Notes: a model not told the origin generated them from the sequence alone. DNA of 64,000 nt from Tubiluchus corallicola (GCA_030141605.1 JAQGDQ010000444.1:130720-194719); one strand, 5' to 3'. Counted from the stretch's first letter, positions 35,741 through 47,289 are shown. Translations and numbers: made by a program.

Positions 35741-37055
35741 GCATGCGGTTGTTGTGGTTGTCAGCAAATAAGTGCAGTTTCGCAGAAAATAAGTTACTAA
35801 GTGTGGTTGCATAGAAAATAAGTGCGGTTGCGCAGAAAATAAGTTACTAAGTGTGGTTGCATAGAAAATAAGTGCGGTTGTTGTGGTTGCACAGAAAATA
35901 AGTGCGGTTGTGCAGAAAATAAGTTACTAAGTGTGGTTGCATAGAAAATAAGTTACTAAGTGCGGTTGTGCAAAAAATAAGTAATTTAGTGCGGTTCTGC
36001 AGAAAATAAGTTCGGTTGTTGTGCTTGTCAGCAAAAAAGTACGGTTGCACAAAAACTTAGTGCAGTTGTGCAGAAAATAAGTTACTAAATGCGGTTGTGC
36101 AGAAAATTAGTTACGGAGTGTGGTTGCGCAGAAAATAAGTTACTAAGCGTTATTGCATAGAAAATCAGTGCGGATGTTGTGATTGTCAGCAAAAAAGTGC
36201 GGTTGTGTAGAAAATAAGTGCAGTTATCGTGGTTGTCAGCAAAAAAGTGCGGTTGTGCAAAAAATAAGTTAATAAGTGTGATTGCATAGAAAATAAGTGC
36301 GGTTGTTGTGGTTGTCAGCAAAAAAGTGCGGTTGCACAGAAAGTATGTGCGGTTGCGCAAAAAATAAGTTACTAAGTGTGGTTGCACGGAAAATAAGTGC
36401 AATTGTTGTGGTTGTCAGCAAAAAAGTGCGGTTGCGCAAAAAAAAGTTACTATGTGCGGTTGCACAGAAAATAAGTTACTAAGTGTGGTTGCATAGAAAA
36501 TAAGTGCGGTTGCGCAGAAAATAAGTTACTAAGTGTGGTTGCATAGAAAATAAGTGCGGTTGTTGTGGTTGCACAGAAAATAAGTGCGGTTGTGCAGAAA
36601 ATAAGTTACTAAGTGTGGTTGCATAGAAAATAAGTTACTAAGTGCGGTTGTGCAGAAAATAAGTAATTTAGTGCGGTTCTGCAGAAAATAAGTTCGGTTG
36701 TTGTGCTTGTCAGCAAAAAAGTGCGGTTGCACAAAAACTTAGTGCAGTTGTGCAGAAAATAAGTTACTAAGTGCAGTTGCACAGAAAATTAGTTACGGAG
36801 TGTGGTTGCGCAGAAAATAAGTTACTAAGCGTTATTGCATAGAAAATCAGTGCGGATGTTGTGATTGTCAGCAAAAAAGTGCGGTTGTGCAGAAAATAAG
36901 TGCAGTTATTGTGGTTGTCAGCAAAAAAGTGCGGTTGCGCAAAAAATAAGTTAATAAGTGTGATTGCATAGAAAATAAGTGCGGTTGTTGTGGTTGTCAG
37001 CAAAAAAGTGCGGTTGCACAAAAAACTAGTGCGGTTGTGCAGAAAATAAGTTACT
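35741..37055 (-). repeat. AAGTGCGGTTG satellite with a 682-bp duplicated segment
   Basis: Units resemble those at 18130-18710. The segment starting AGTGCGGTTGCGCAGAAAAT at 35821 is repeated almost exactly from 36503, an offset of 682 bp that persists to the end of the array (36295 versus 36977). It is therefore a recent two-copy higher-order duplication. Confidence 0.9.
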
Positions 37056-37076
37056 AATAAAGCTAATAAATAAATA

Positions 37077-38000
37077 AAGCTTAATGTTTATCTGCAATAA
37101 ATTAATCTGGCTCAATGATTTAATCTGGGTCATTACATCTTCAATTTTGCTTTATCTTGGTTTTAAGGCCTTTACAAAGCAAAAACTTTTGTTTTACTTT
37201 GTTTTGCTATTTGGAAAATCATTTGCGAGAGCTGCTGGTTTTGAATGCATCCGACTGTTTTGTGCACAGTATGACCGTGTGAACCAGCACTGTGCTGCCA
37301 TCTGGCAATGAATACAATATGGAAACAGCTTACATAACAAAGCATCATAATTTTTTATAGTAATTCTTTCAAATGCATCTGCTGTTGTGCGCGCAGTAAG
37401 CCCATCATGCCTTGCATGGTGCTTCCATCTGGCACGAAAATAATAAGAAAACAGTTTATGTTGCCCTATAACAAAGTTTTATAATTTTTGCCGTGTACTG
37501 GCTTTAAATGTACACGATGGTTGTGTGCACTACAAAACCATCTGAACCTGCACTGTGCTGCCATCTGGCAAAGAAAATAATATGAAAATAGCTTACACTA
37601 CCATGCAAAAAATCTGTATAATTTTTGCGGAGTGCTGCTTTCAAACCAGCTGCGCGCAAGACAAGCAAACCAGAGCCAGCACTGTGCTGCCATCTAGCAA
37701 CAAAAATAATATGGCAACTGCTTATGCTGTCCTGTAACTTAAGCTTCGTAATTTCTGTGGAGTACTGGTTTTAAATGCTTTTGAGTGTTCTCCGCACACT
37801 AAGTCCACCAGAGACTGCACTGTGCTGCCACCTAGCAACGGAAATAAAATGAAAACAGCTTATGCTGCCTTGTAAAAATGCTTCTTAATTTCTGTAGACT
37901 GCTGATTTTAACTGCACTTGACTGTTATGCACACGGTAAGTTCATCACACGTTGCACTGTGCTGCCATCTGGCAACGGAAATAATATGAAAACATCTTAT
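37077..38000 (+). repeat. Tandem repeat of about 130 bp with TGTGCTGCCATCTGGCAA, six copies
   Basis: GTGCTGCCATCTGGCAA-like words start near 37291, 37418, 37554, 37683, 37819 and 37958, separated by GAAAACAGCTTATG and TTTAAATGCA. The array is paralogous to 54437-55510, which has eight copies. Confidence 0.9.
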
Positions 38001-38009
38001 GCTGCTGTG

Positions 38010-39058
38010 AAACAATAATTCCAGACACAATTATAAGGGATTAAAATCTTTCTTTGTCGGCAGGGAGTAACCTACCACTCAGGTAAACACTTCAAAAAGA
38101 TTGATTATTATTATCAGCTTATCAATCGTAATTAAATTCCAGACAAAATTATAAGGGATTAAAATCTTTCTTTGTAGGCTGGGAGTTACCTACCACTCAG
38201 GTAAACACTTCAAAAAGTGAGATTATTATTATCAGCTTATCAATCGTTGTTAAATTCCAGACAGAATTATTGAGGATTAAAATCTTTCTTTGTCGGCAGG
38301 GAGTAACCTGCCACTCAGGTAAACACTTTAAAAAGATGGATTATTATTATCAGCTTATCAATCGTTGTTAAATTGCAGACAGAATTATTGAAGATTAAAA
38401 TCTTTCTTTGTCGGCAGGGAGTAACCTGCCACTCAGGTAAACACTTCAAAAGGATTATAAATAAGCTGTTCTTTTGTGTGCAGAGAGAGCGCGTCTCAAG
38501 ATGTCTGCAATTTAATGTTTTGCGGAATTTCAAAAGTCGGTGTTATTATTTTCGGTTTGCTTCAGTCATTATTAAATTTTAAAATTGTTGAAAGCTATAA
38601 TCTTTCTTTGTGTGCAGGGTGTAAACTGAATTTCAGAAGAAATACTTTAGAAGATTTTAATAACCATCGGGCTGTTCTCTGTGTGCAGAGAGAGCGTATC
38701 ATGATTGGTCTGCAATTTGTCATTTTAGAAAACCTGCCGCCAGGATTATAAATTTTAAATGTAAATTTCAAATTGTTGAAGATTAAAGCTTTCGTTATCT
38801 GAGATTGTAAGCTCTATCCGTAGCAGCTCATATAGTAATAGTAGTTGTTGTGGTTTATTGATCGTAAAATTAATATTTACAATCTTCGACAGGGATAGCC
38901 GAATTGAAAAATTTCATTGTCAAAAATTTAGCCTTTTTCAGAAAACAGCAAAATTATACAAAGGTATAATTGTGAAAATTATACAATGTGTATAATAAAT
39001 TGTGAAAAAAATTAAGGTACGATAATGACTGAACTGAAACTAGAAGATGATTCAGCAA
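38010..39058 (+). repeat. Duplicated block D4: 117-bp repeats and unique end
   Basis: About four copies of a unit with CAGCTTATCAATCGT, AAATTCCAGACA, GGGATTAAAATCTTTCTTTGT and CCACTCAGGTAAACACTTC are followed by unique sequence ending GGTACGATAATGACTGAACTG at 39016-39036. The paralogue at 56030-58840 has eight copies and a LINE inserted in the final word. This copy shows the empty target site. Confidence 0.85.
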
Positions 39059-39059
39059 T

Positions 39060-39230
39060 GTAGATAGAAACAACGAAAATGAGCTTTGCACAGTTTTTGA
39101 GCAATTTTTGCGGGATCTTTGCGCAGTTTTTGCGCGATCTTTGCGCCGTTATTGCGGGCGTTTTTGATGGAAAATTTCTAGTGAGTGTGAACGCTGGGTG
39201 GAGCTAAACAGTTGCTAAATGTTGTGGGCG
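39060..39230 (+). repeat. Short GCGCAGTTTTTGCGCGATCTT repeat
   Basis: Three to four copies of a 20-22-bp unit; the paralogous position 59340-59540 has expanded to about nine. It is followed by GATGGAAAATTTCTAGTGAGTGT in both. Confidence 0.8.
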
Positions 39231-40130
39231 GAGTTAAAAAGCTGTCATAGTGATCAACTCCAACACGTCCGTTTATAGGCGTAACTTTCAGATGCGTGAA
39301 GACGAGACAACTCAAGCAAATCATTTGCTTTGCAGTCTTGCTATCAGCGTGAGCAGTGCTCCAGGAAAAAGCAGAAGAGCTTTTAGGGAAGTGCAATATT
39401 GATATTAAGTGCAAAACGTGTGATTTTGTTAGAAAAGTGAAAATTTTGGTTTCTGCACGAAACAATTTATTCTTTGTACTTAATACTACAGAAGTGATCA
39501 CGTCTTCTATTTTGTCTAATAAATAGATTGTGGCTGCATGGTGATTTAACAATGGAATGGTGGCAGCTATCATCAACCAAATTCTATCTTTATAACTGTC
39601 CTACATATGTTTTATGGTAAGTGTTTATCTTATGAGCAATCATTTTAAATCACTTACTTTATTTTGTATAAATGGGTCTTGTAGTAGTGTGATCTATCAT
39701 GCCACAGTAATGTTGTTTAGTAGTTTAGGTGACTACAGTTTAGGTGCCTTTTAAGGCCCTGTCACATCGCCCAAATTAGAATTATTGCTAAAAGCAGGAC
39801 TGCAGTAGAAAAATTCCTCTTTTGTCTGCACACCGATGTAAGGAAAAGTTGAAACAAACCTCATATTTATAAAGGAAAACAACTTTAAAAAACTATTGAA
39901 AGATTTCGTGAAATATTTTAATGTGGGAGTTAGCAAAAATGAATATTTTTATCTACTACCACTAACCACAGTCAAGGAAGAAGAAGCAGAAAAAACAGCC
40001 AAACTGTAAACTTACTGAAAAGTTGGAAAGAGCATTGGGCGAATTTTTTCATTGTACGCATCATTTTGCAGCATCTGTCTGTGCCAGTAAGTGGCGCACT
40101 CTACAGGCGTTATTTTGTAACTTCGTTACT
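39231..40130 (+). repeat. Duplicated block D3, copy 2
   Basis: Collinear with 23280-24235; it has the same lead-in to a minisatellite. No conserved ORF. Confidence 0.75.
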
Positions 40131-40329
40131 TCGAAACACGGCACAACCAGCAAAGCAGGTTGCAAATTATACAATGAATGGAGGAACATAAGATAATTTG
40201 AGGCTTCGTACGGAACAAAAAATAGGAGACCGTATGAACATTGTTAATTAGTTAGTTAGCTAAGCTAGTCAGTTAGTCAGTCATTTAGTTTTAGCTTTGG
40301 TCAGTCATTTAGTTTTAGTTTCAGTATGA

Positions 40330-40770
40330 CAGGTTTGGTAGTATGGCGAGTATATGGAAGATTTAACATGTTTGTCAGTAGGGCAGGTATGGAAGATTTA
40401 GCATGTTTGTCAGTAGGGCAGGTATGGAAGATTTAGCATGTTTGTCAGTAGGGCAGGTATGGAAGATTTAGCATGTTTGTCAGTAGGGCAGGTATGGACG
40501 ATTTAGCATGTTTGTTAGTAGGGCAGGTATGGAAGGTTTAGCATGTTTGTCAGTAGGGCAGGTATGGAAGATTTAGCATGTTTGTCAGTAGGGCAGGTAT
40601 GGAAGATTTAGCATGTTTGTCAGTAGGGCAGGTATGGACGATTTAGCATGTTTGTTAGTAGGGCAGGTATGGAAGATTTAGCATGTTTGTCAGTGGGGCA
40701 GGTATGGAAGATTTAGCATGTTTGTCAGTAGGGCAGGTATGGAAGGTTTAGCATGCTTGGCAGTATTAAA
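40330..40770 (+). repeat. 35-bp minisatellite, about 11 copies
   Basis: The unit is GGCAGGTATGGAAGATTTAG followed by CATGTTTGTCAGTAG. It lies at the paralogous position of the 24236-25490 minisatellite but has amplified a different unit. Confidence 0.93.
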
Positions 40771-41192
40771 CTGTGAATTAGCATTTGATTTTCTTTGTTT
40801 TATTTTTTAGCAATTTTATTTTAAATGTGGTGACGTTGTGTTTTGTAGAATAAACTGTGGGTTGGATTAAAATAATCGTACAATATCAAATCACTCAGAA
40901 AGTTAATAAGTTCACTTGTTAGTAAGCTTTTCTTTACTTATACACGTTATTTGTTCTGTTATTCTTTTGTTTCCTTTCTATTTCTTTACTCACTCTCTTA
41001 AGCAAATAATAATTCACTGCTTGATTCACTGCTTAAATCATAAGTGGCAGGTTCACTGAATCAGTCACTGAGCCAAGGTAAAATCAATTATTAAGTATTT
41101 AGAATTTCACTAAAGCTATTAACAGCCCTTCACTTCATACACTAAAACTTTGCATAAATTCTTTTCTATCTTTAATATTAGGGGCTTAAGGT
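40771..41192. other. Intergenic, nothing recognised
   Basis: AT-rich sequence without supported features. CTTGATTCACTG is locally duplicated near 41020. Confidence 0.4.
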
Positions 41193-42060
41193 CAAGAAAA
41201 GGGATACCTGAAGTAGGTTGTCACGACTTGGCCCTCTCTTACAAAGCAGAGGGTAGCCTGCGTGAACCTCTTTAAATACATACTAGTATGGTGTCCGAGC
41301 AGGTTTTGATAGAATCTGCACCAGCCTTTAGAACTGTGCATAACTATGGTATGTAACATTGGCATACAAAATATCAACGACAAGATTGCAGCATAAATTT
41401 ATATTTTTTTCAACATTTACAGATTTATAGTATATGACTGCCAGTTGTAAAGTAAATGGGGGTCTAATGGGTACCGGTACCACCACTGAGTCCAAACACT
41501 GCACAGGCTGTACTGTTTGCACTGTAACGTAGTGTACACTGTCCTTCAAACACTGATGAATGAATCTCGAGGATCTGCAGCATATTCCCATATAAACCGA
41601 GTAACCCAGCTCCAATAGTACCATAACTTCCAGTATAACAACTTCCATGACTTAAGTCTCCGTTAGTCCAACCAAGATAAGAATCGTAAACGTCCTATAA
41701 GGTAACCGACTGAATAGAAATTGTGTAGTTCACTGCCATTTCAACAAAACAAATTTCTTGACCTATATCTCCACAGGTATTGCCAGGTGTGACTATCTAC
41801 ACAGGCGGGCAGCTAGTGCCCTCTAGTAGTAAAAATGGTAGACTGTTGTAGCAGACTGTCACACAGGTTTCAGGAAATTGCCTTAAAAATTTATACTGCT
41901 TTACAGAAATTTTGTGTATTTATCGTACTGAAGAAAATTTTTGTTTGTTTTTATTTTAAATCTATCACTACATGACGTCACCAATACAAACGTAAATCAG
42001 CGAAAGAAAAGAAAATGTTAAATTATGTCACAAAATACTTCTATGAAACCCTAACCCTGC
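41193..42060 (+). repeat. Arm fragment split by an unrelated insert
   Basis: AAGAAAAGGGATACCTGAAGTAGGTT at 41196-41221 matches the right arm near 22094-22119. Arm sequence resumes at about 41870 (ACTGCTTTACAG, TTGTTTGTTTTTATTTTAAAT, TGACGTCA, ATGTTAAATTATGTC-CAAAA), matching 22145-22335. The 650 bp in between is foreign to the arm and holds the pseudogene at 41464-41884. Confidence 0.7.
41464..41884 (-). pseudogene. Cys-rich extracellular-type protein fragment, two stops
   Basis: One minus-strand frame from about 41884 to a TAG at 41464-41466 contains only two stops, at 41797-41799 and 41695-41697. The encoded text is strikingly protein-like: ETCVTVCYNSLPF, GNTCGDIGQEICFVEM, DVYDSYLGWTNGDLSHGSCY, GAGLLGLYGNMLQILEIHSS, then QCTLRYSANSTACAVFGLSGG. 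About eight cysteines and an NST sequon suggest a secreted or lumenal domain. The two long ATG-initiated ORFs listed by simple ORF calling here are in another frame and look worse. Either stop might be spliced out if introns exist, but no good splice pairs flank them. The family is not recognised. Confidence 0.45.
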
Positions 42061-42626
42061 TTTTATTATTTCTGGAAAAAAACTATTTTTCTGGAAACAC
42101 ACTGTCCAGTGATTTTTTTCTTTTGGAAATATATTTTTGTACACAAAGTTAACATTTGGATGCAGTCTATAAATTACGCCAAAAATAAAAAACGTGGCAT
42201 TAATTTTAACAATGGAATCAATTAGTGCACAACTCGTTCCTATCGATTCAAACCTTTAGCTGAAATCACATATAAAACATATTATTAGTAAAAATTTAAA
42301 TAATTGGCATCGTTCCTAAAATCAGACATTACCTCAATCATGATGCTCAGATGCTATTATATTATTCATTATAATTCACCCTATTTGTGGTACAGCATAC
42401 GTATCTATGGATTCAGTACAAACATCCACCTTGCATCCATTGATTAATGATAAAAGTAAGTTTATCAAACTTATAACAAAGATTCTGTGTAAACACCAAT
42501 TTATTATAAATTAAAAATCATAAAACAGAAGAACATGCACAAGCTAGAACTGACAAAATTTTAATGTTCAATCACCACAGGCTTTTTGATTTACTGGTAG
42601 ACTACAATCAACCCGTATCTCATCTT

Positions 42627-43654
42627 ATGCATTTTATTTTTCATTTGTTATTTATGAAATACATCCACAATGATCATTACAGCATAACAGTTTAATAATT
42701 TAATAACATATTGGTTATTATGTACGCAAGATGCCAAGCTGCAAATTACCTTGGTGTACTCAAAAATTAGTTACTTGTTGGGAGCACCCCAAGTGAATGT
42801 CGATTAAGTGAAGTAGAGAAAAGCAGTAGAATAGAAAAGGAAAGTTAATAGAGAATAAAAAAAAAGAAAATTATATGATGGTATCTGTATGAAGTAACGC
42901 GAACTATAGAAATAAAATAATCGACATAGCCAGCAATGTGATGGATTCCAACAGGGACAGCAGTGTAGTATTAGCAGAATTCAGATTTATTAGTTCATTT
43001 AGCACTAAGATAGAATAATTCTTAAAAAGATTAAGACCAACATAGTCACGCTTGTACAAATCAGATATCAATCTTATGAACTTCGTTGTAGAGAGTTTCA
43101 TTCAAGAAGAGTTGAAGGGTAGTTGTGCCCCCAAAGTATATTACAGTAGGTTAAAAATGGCAGTACTAGACTATTGTTAAAGTGTGATAAAGATGTTTTT
43201 TAGTAATACAATGTTTAACTCGACTGATTAATCCAACATTTTTAGCAATTTTAGAAAGAATCATATTTAAGTGTGGTTTCCAATGTAAGTGTTTATTTAA
43301 GATAACATCTAACAACTTGATTTCGTTTCTTTGTTCTACATTCTTTGTTAAACCAGACTGTAATTTTACAGAGTTCACTATTAATGATGTTAGTGTCCAG
43401 TAGCTTGTTGTCGATCTTGAAGAAAATACTTGTGTCATCAGCAAATTGGCATCTTTCTATTGTCAGTAATACAGTTTTGTAAGTCATTATTGTATAAAGA
43501 AAACAACAGAAGTTCCAAAATAGATCCCTGAGGTATCTATGTGTCTATTGCTTCATTGGAAATGACATTGTTACATTTGACTACTTGAGTATGACCCTTA
43601 TGGTAATTAGCAACCCCTCTAATGCCATAGTGAAGTATTCAATGCGTTTCAACA
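42627..43654 (-). mobile_element. LINE relic inserted in D1 copy C
   Basis: A minus-strand RT relic: IPQGSILELLLFSLYNND near 43510-43535, a frameshift, then CQFADDTSIFFK near 43440 (catalytic FADD intact), WF-KECRTKK, LDVILNKHLHWKPHLN and GLISRVKHC. The flanks read ATCTT at 42622-42626 and 43655-43659. Copy A (near 1058-1070, CTCATCTTCGCGAG) shows the uninterrupted site, so these are likely the target duplication. The element is 5'-truncated and broken by frameshifts and stops. Confidence 0.8.
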
Positions 43655-44689
43655 ATCTTCGCGAGTATTTCACAAGTTTTGTTTCTAAGCAGACATACTG
43701 TGTACCCACTATGAAAGGAAAAAATCTTTAGACTCAAATTATTTTGCTTTGAAACAGCATACCTGCAGAGCTTACAAATGGGACCTATAGTTACATAATG
43801 CACAAATATGAGTCTATACTTATTCCTAGCTACATGGATGCAGATTCATAATTAAAAAATACAGTTCTTCAATTGTAACTGTAGTATAATCATGCTGCTT
43901 TTGTTTGTTTTGTTGATTTTTCTTCCATATTTCTTCTATATTTGGCTGTATATTTTTCTTATTGATACATATTACTTATTTTCATCATTTTCGTTAATTG
44001 CTACAACCCATGTTGCTCTTGAAACAAAGTCGAATTATTTTTTCTCAATTTTTTCTTTAATTGTTTATATTCTTAGTATTTTGTTTGTTATTATTATATT
44101 TTTGCTCTATGTTCTGTTGTTATATTTTTAATTATCACTTATTTATTATTTCTCTTTTAATTTTTGCTGTCTTAAGTTTTTCATTAATTTTATCTGAGAA
44201 TAGTTGTTTATTTGATGTTGCCTTGCATCCCTTTCTCATACACTTCTACTGACACATTTTTTTATTGTAAATATTATTTTTACTCTATAAATTGCGTACT
44301 TGATAAAATAAAATGTCTAATCTGTTTTAAACCAAATGAACAAAATAGTAGTAAAGCATTTTTCGTTTTAAATTGTATACTGTACAAAATCAGTGTTTTA
44401 ATTTCTTAATTTTACTCACATTTTAGGTGCTTCAAGCAGAGCCTTAATTGCCTAGCTTGGAAACTAAGACAGCGCATCATTGTACCTGACAGAGAATGTA
44501 CATTAGACAGACAATATCTTTTAAATTATTACTTGAAAATAATATACAGCTGAGGTAACAATATTTAACAACACCCTTAGTAACAGTCGAAATATTTTCA
44601 CACCAGCAAGGCAATATAATGACAGAAATTGAAATGTTTTGAATGTTGAAAAATATTTTATTTTTTAAATTGCCAATTTGTTTAATTAC

Positions 44690-45195
44690 AGGTTATTGTC
44701 GGTGACCTTCAGTGCAGCTTCAAGAAGTTCTAAAAGTCACGTTAAAACCGGAAACATTTAACCTTTACTGCCAACTGTGTCTCGCTGCAATGACGGAAAC
44801 GTCTATAAAGACGGAACTACGACATGGCTTTTAAAATTAGTCTTATTCCTTCAACACCTCTATGAATCATGTGCAATGTTGTAAAAAATCAGTTAACTCT
44901 GAAATACAACGGACTTTGTGAGACAGATGATTATGTTGAGTATGTATACAGTGCATTGATATCAATTAAAGAGATGCATCAACTGATATGTTTTGCAATT
45001 TGCTGGAAAGCCGTAAAGAAAGATGGAATTGACAGCAAAACATTTCATGTAGAAGCAGCTCTAAGAAAATCGATGGAAGCTATAGCTGACAGTTCTGTTC
45101 TTTGGAACTTAATACGAGATGTCACAAGTTATGCCATAATTATATTGATATGCCAAGAGAATGAGCAAAAGTCCAAACTGTTTGAAAGGGACTGA
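44690..45195 (+). other. Conserved exon-like ORF, D1 copy C (108 codons)
   Basis: An acceptor-like TTTAATTACAG ends at about 44691. From 44869 an ATG opens 108 codons to TGA at 45193-45195. The product is hydrophilic and likely helical, with segments DDYVEYVYSALISIKEMHQL, DGIDSKTFHVEAALRKSMEA and IADSSVLWNLIRD, then ILICQENEQKSKLFERD. Copies A and B retain the same reading in pieces, so this was probably coding in the ancestor, perhaps as the last exon of a multi-exon gene; AATAAATTG follows near 45541. An upstream reading (QCCKKSVNSEIQRTL) is in a different frame. No known family is recognised; expression is unknown. Confidence 0.45.
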
Positions 45196-45694
45196 AATCG
45201 ACATACGTCCATCCTGAGAACAAATAATCATTGTGGAGTGTCACTAATCTAAAAAAGATAATACTGATGATTATGATTAATGATTAATTGATTTTTAAAG
45301 ACTTGCAAGAAACACTGAGTTACACTGTTGCTTCAGTGATTAGTGTATTTCACATTGTGAGATCGAGTGAAGCATCTGTAAGTGTGTGTAAAAGCTTGCA
45401 ATGGAAATTTTTTTTAATTTTGTATGGGACTTTGTGCTTTGCATAAAAAGACAATACAAATTTCTTGTTCAGCATTGTTCACAAACTATGTGTTGTATAT
45501 CATTGAGTGGCATGACAGACCCGCAATTGTTTGATGAACATAATAAATTGTTTTGTACTATTACTCAATGTTTCTGTTCAGTAGGTCACAGCAAAAGAAA
45601 GTACCTAGAATATTCTACATTTGGAACTGTACAAACAGCAATTCCCTAATCAAAAACAAGAGTTTCTTTAGAGATGTTGTCTGTAGATGGGTGT

Positions 45695-46305
45695 TGTCAC
45701 GGATTCCCGTGATTGAATTCTACTCTACAGCATTGTAAACTAGTTTATTCCGGTTCTATAACCTTTGCAAATTTATCTAGAGTGATTCAATTAGGTTAAC
45801 CTTGAGTTATTCATACGGGCTTCATTCCGAAGCTATAAATTCCTTCGTCACCATTGTACAGGTGAGCATTTGACGGTTGCTTTTCCTACAAGCAGACGTC
45901 AAATGGTCCGCCTAATTCGTTAGGTGAATTTTTACCCCCTTTTTTTAATAGTTTTTTTTTTTTTTTGGTTATGTGCTGATATGTATCTATAAATAGGTTT
46001 ACTGCTGTTATAAGAAGTAACTATGTAATTGCGACAAATCTTGTGAATTGAATAAACTTTATTTGGGTGGCCACTCCTTTTTAAACCAATGGTTATGCGG
46101 TTTTTGTTAAGAGTTAAAATTTAGTCTAAATTATGTTTCAGTAACAGCAAACCATTCTAATTATCAACTCGTAGACTTAAGCGTTATGCACCTTTCTCTA
46201 TAAAAACCATACTAGACTATATACACTTCCACGTAATTGTTTAATTAAGAACCAGGCCGACGTCTCTCCCACAAAACATTTATGAAAAAAAGATCATTTT
46301 TCACA
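45695..46305 (+). repeat. 5' LTR
   Basis: 611 bp, starting TGTCACGG and ending TTTTTCACA. A TATA-like CTATAAATTCC lies near 45832, and an AATAAACTTTA poly(A) signal near 46051. A 15-T run lies near 45952-45966. Confidence 0.93.
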
Positions 46306-46321
46306 TGGTGCCTCACACCGG
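46306..46321 (+). other. Primer-binding site
   Basis: TGGTGCCTCACACCGG begins directly after the LTR. TGG complements a tRNA 3' CCA; the implied tRNA acceptor stem starts GCCTCAC. I cannot identify the tRNA with confidence. Confidence 0.7.
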
Positions 46322-47029
46322 TTTCGCTTAAATTAAATCCGTAAATATTTGAAGTGTGAGCACTTGCTAGGCTGCTTAAATTTTGCAAATTTTGCTGCTG
46401 TCCAAAAAGTTCTTTGCCCTCGGGAGGGTGCTTCATATTTTTATAGTCAGTTTTACAAATTATATGCGCTCGAGTCATTTAGTTTAGCGCTACTGATACA
46501 AATAAGCTGACGTTGATAAGACCTGTAGAGAAGCACAAGGCTTACTATAATAGTAAGATATAACGCTATAACTTGAATCATACGTTTGTTGTATTCTTAA
46601 TGGTAGCCTTTGGTATTGATTTTATGCTTCTCGTAAGGCACGTAATTTGTGACAGCAAAACTAAATATTGTAATTTCTACCTTTTATTTTCAGCCTAGCA
46701 TAGTATATAGTCTGATAATATATTTTATTTTACAGCTTACTTCGCTGACAAATTTTTTCTACAGGTTTACGAGTTTAACTAGGACGTTTTGCTGTACAGC
46801 TTAAATCTAGGTCATTTTTGTTTATAGCTGTAGCATAGCGTATCGGCTCCAAGGTCAAGGGCTGGAAAAGGTCGCAGCGTTTATACAGCACATAACTAAC
46901 TAGTACTAGAAATATTCATTTTTATTTGATTGCGTATAGTTTGTGTACCTTTTAGGGTTTGATAAAATTGATTGATTGTTAAACGTGACCGTTCATCTTG
47001 TGTCCTAATCCTATTACTTTACAGCATAC
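46322..47029 (+). other. Untranslated leader of the LTR element
   Basis: About 700 bp between the primer-binding site and the first ATG, without a convincing ORF. An acceptor-like CTATTACTTTACAG lies at about 47011-47024, just before the gag ATG; subgenomic splicing is possible but not shown. Confidence 0.55.
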
Positions 47030-47272
47030 ATGTCTATACAGACTCGTAGTAAAACGGCTAAGATGGAAAAAGCGTTAAAAAGTACATATGAATCAGGAGA
47101 CGAACAACATCTTTCTGATACTGAAACTGAATTTGAGGCAGAAACTTTGGATCAAACTTCATCTGTTGATCCGCTTCCCTCAGATGGTTATCAAGGGGTT
47201 AAACCTAAGAAGCCTGTTGTTACTGTCACTACTACTGACACGCTAGCTTCGACGACAGGGCTAAACCTGTAA
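47030..47272 (+). pseudogene. gag: Gag N-terminus, out of frame with the rest
   Basis: Eighty codons from ATG, acidic and Ser/Thr-rich (SIQTRSKTAKMEKALKS, SDTETEFEAE), ending at TAA 47270-47272. The next ORF, one frame over, continues with similar Thr/Pro-rich composition (RAKPVTTTAIP before 47290). A single-base indel near 47230-47265 most simply explains the break. A start at the downstream ATG (47320) would also allow Gag expression. Confidence 0.6.
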
Positions 47273-47289
47273 CTACTACAGCTATTCCT

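Larger units (their letters stand above)
42065..45694 (+). repeat. Duplicated block D1, copy C (left part)
   Basis: Collinear with copy A from TTTTTCTGGAAACA-ACTGTCCAGTGATTT onward. It contains a LINE insertion (42627-43654) and is cut by a BEL/Pao element at 45695, resuming at 49718. It carries the best-preserved version of the exon-like segment. Confidence 0.8.

Noticed and set aside
34495-35812. Minus-strand ORFs of up to 190 codons
   Set aside because: Inverted copy of the same satellite; no independent coding signal.
39178-39576. 132-codon minus-strand ORF
   Set aside because: Lies in block D3 and is not open in the paralogue at 23280-23650; it starts and ends in repeat sequence.
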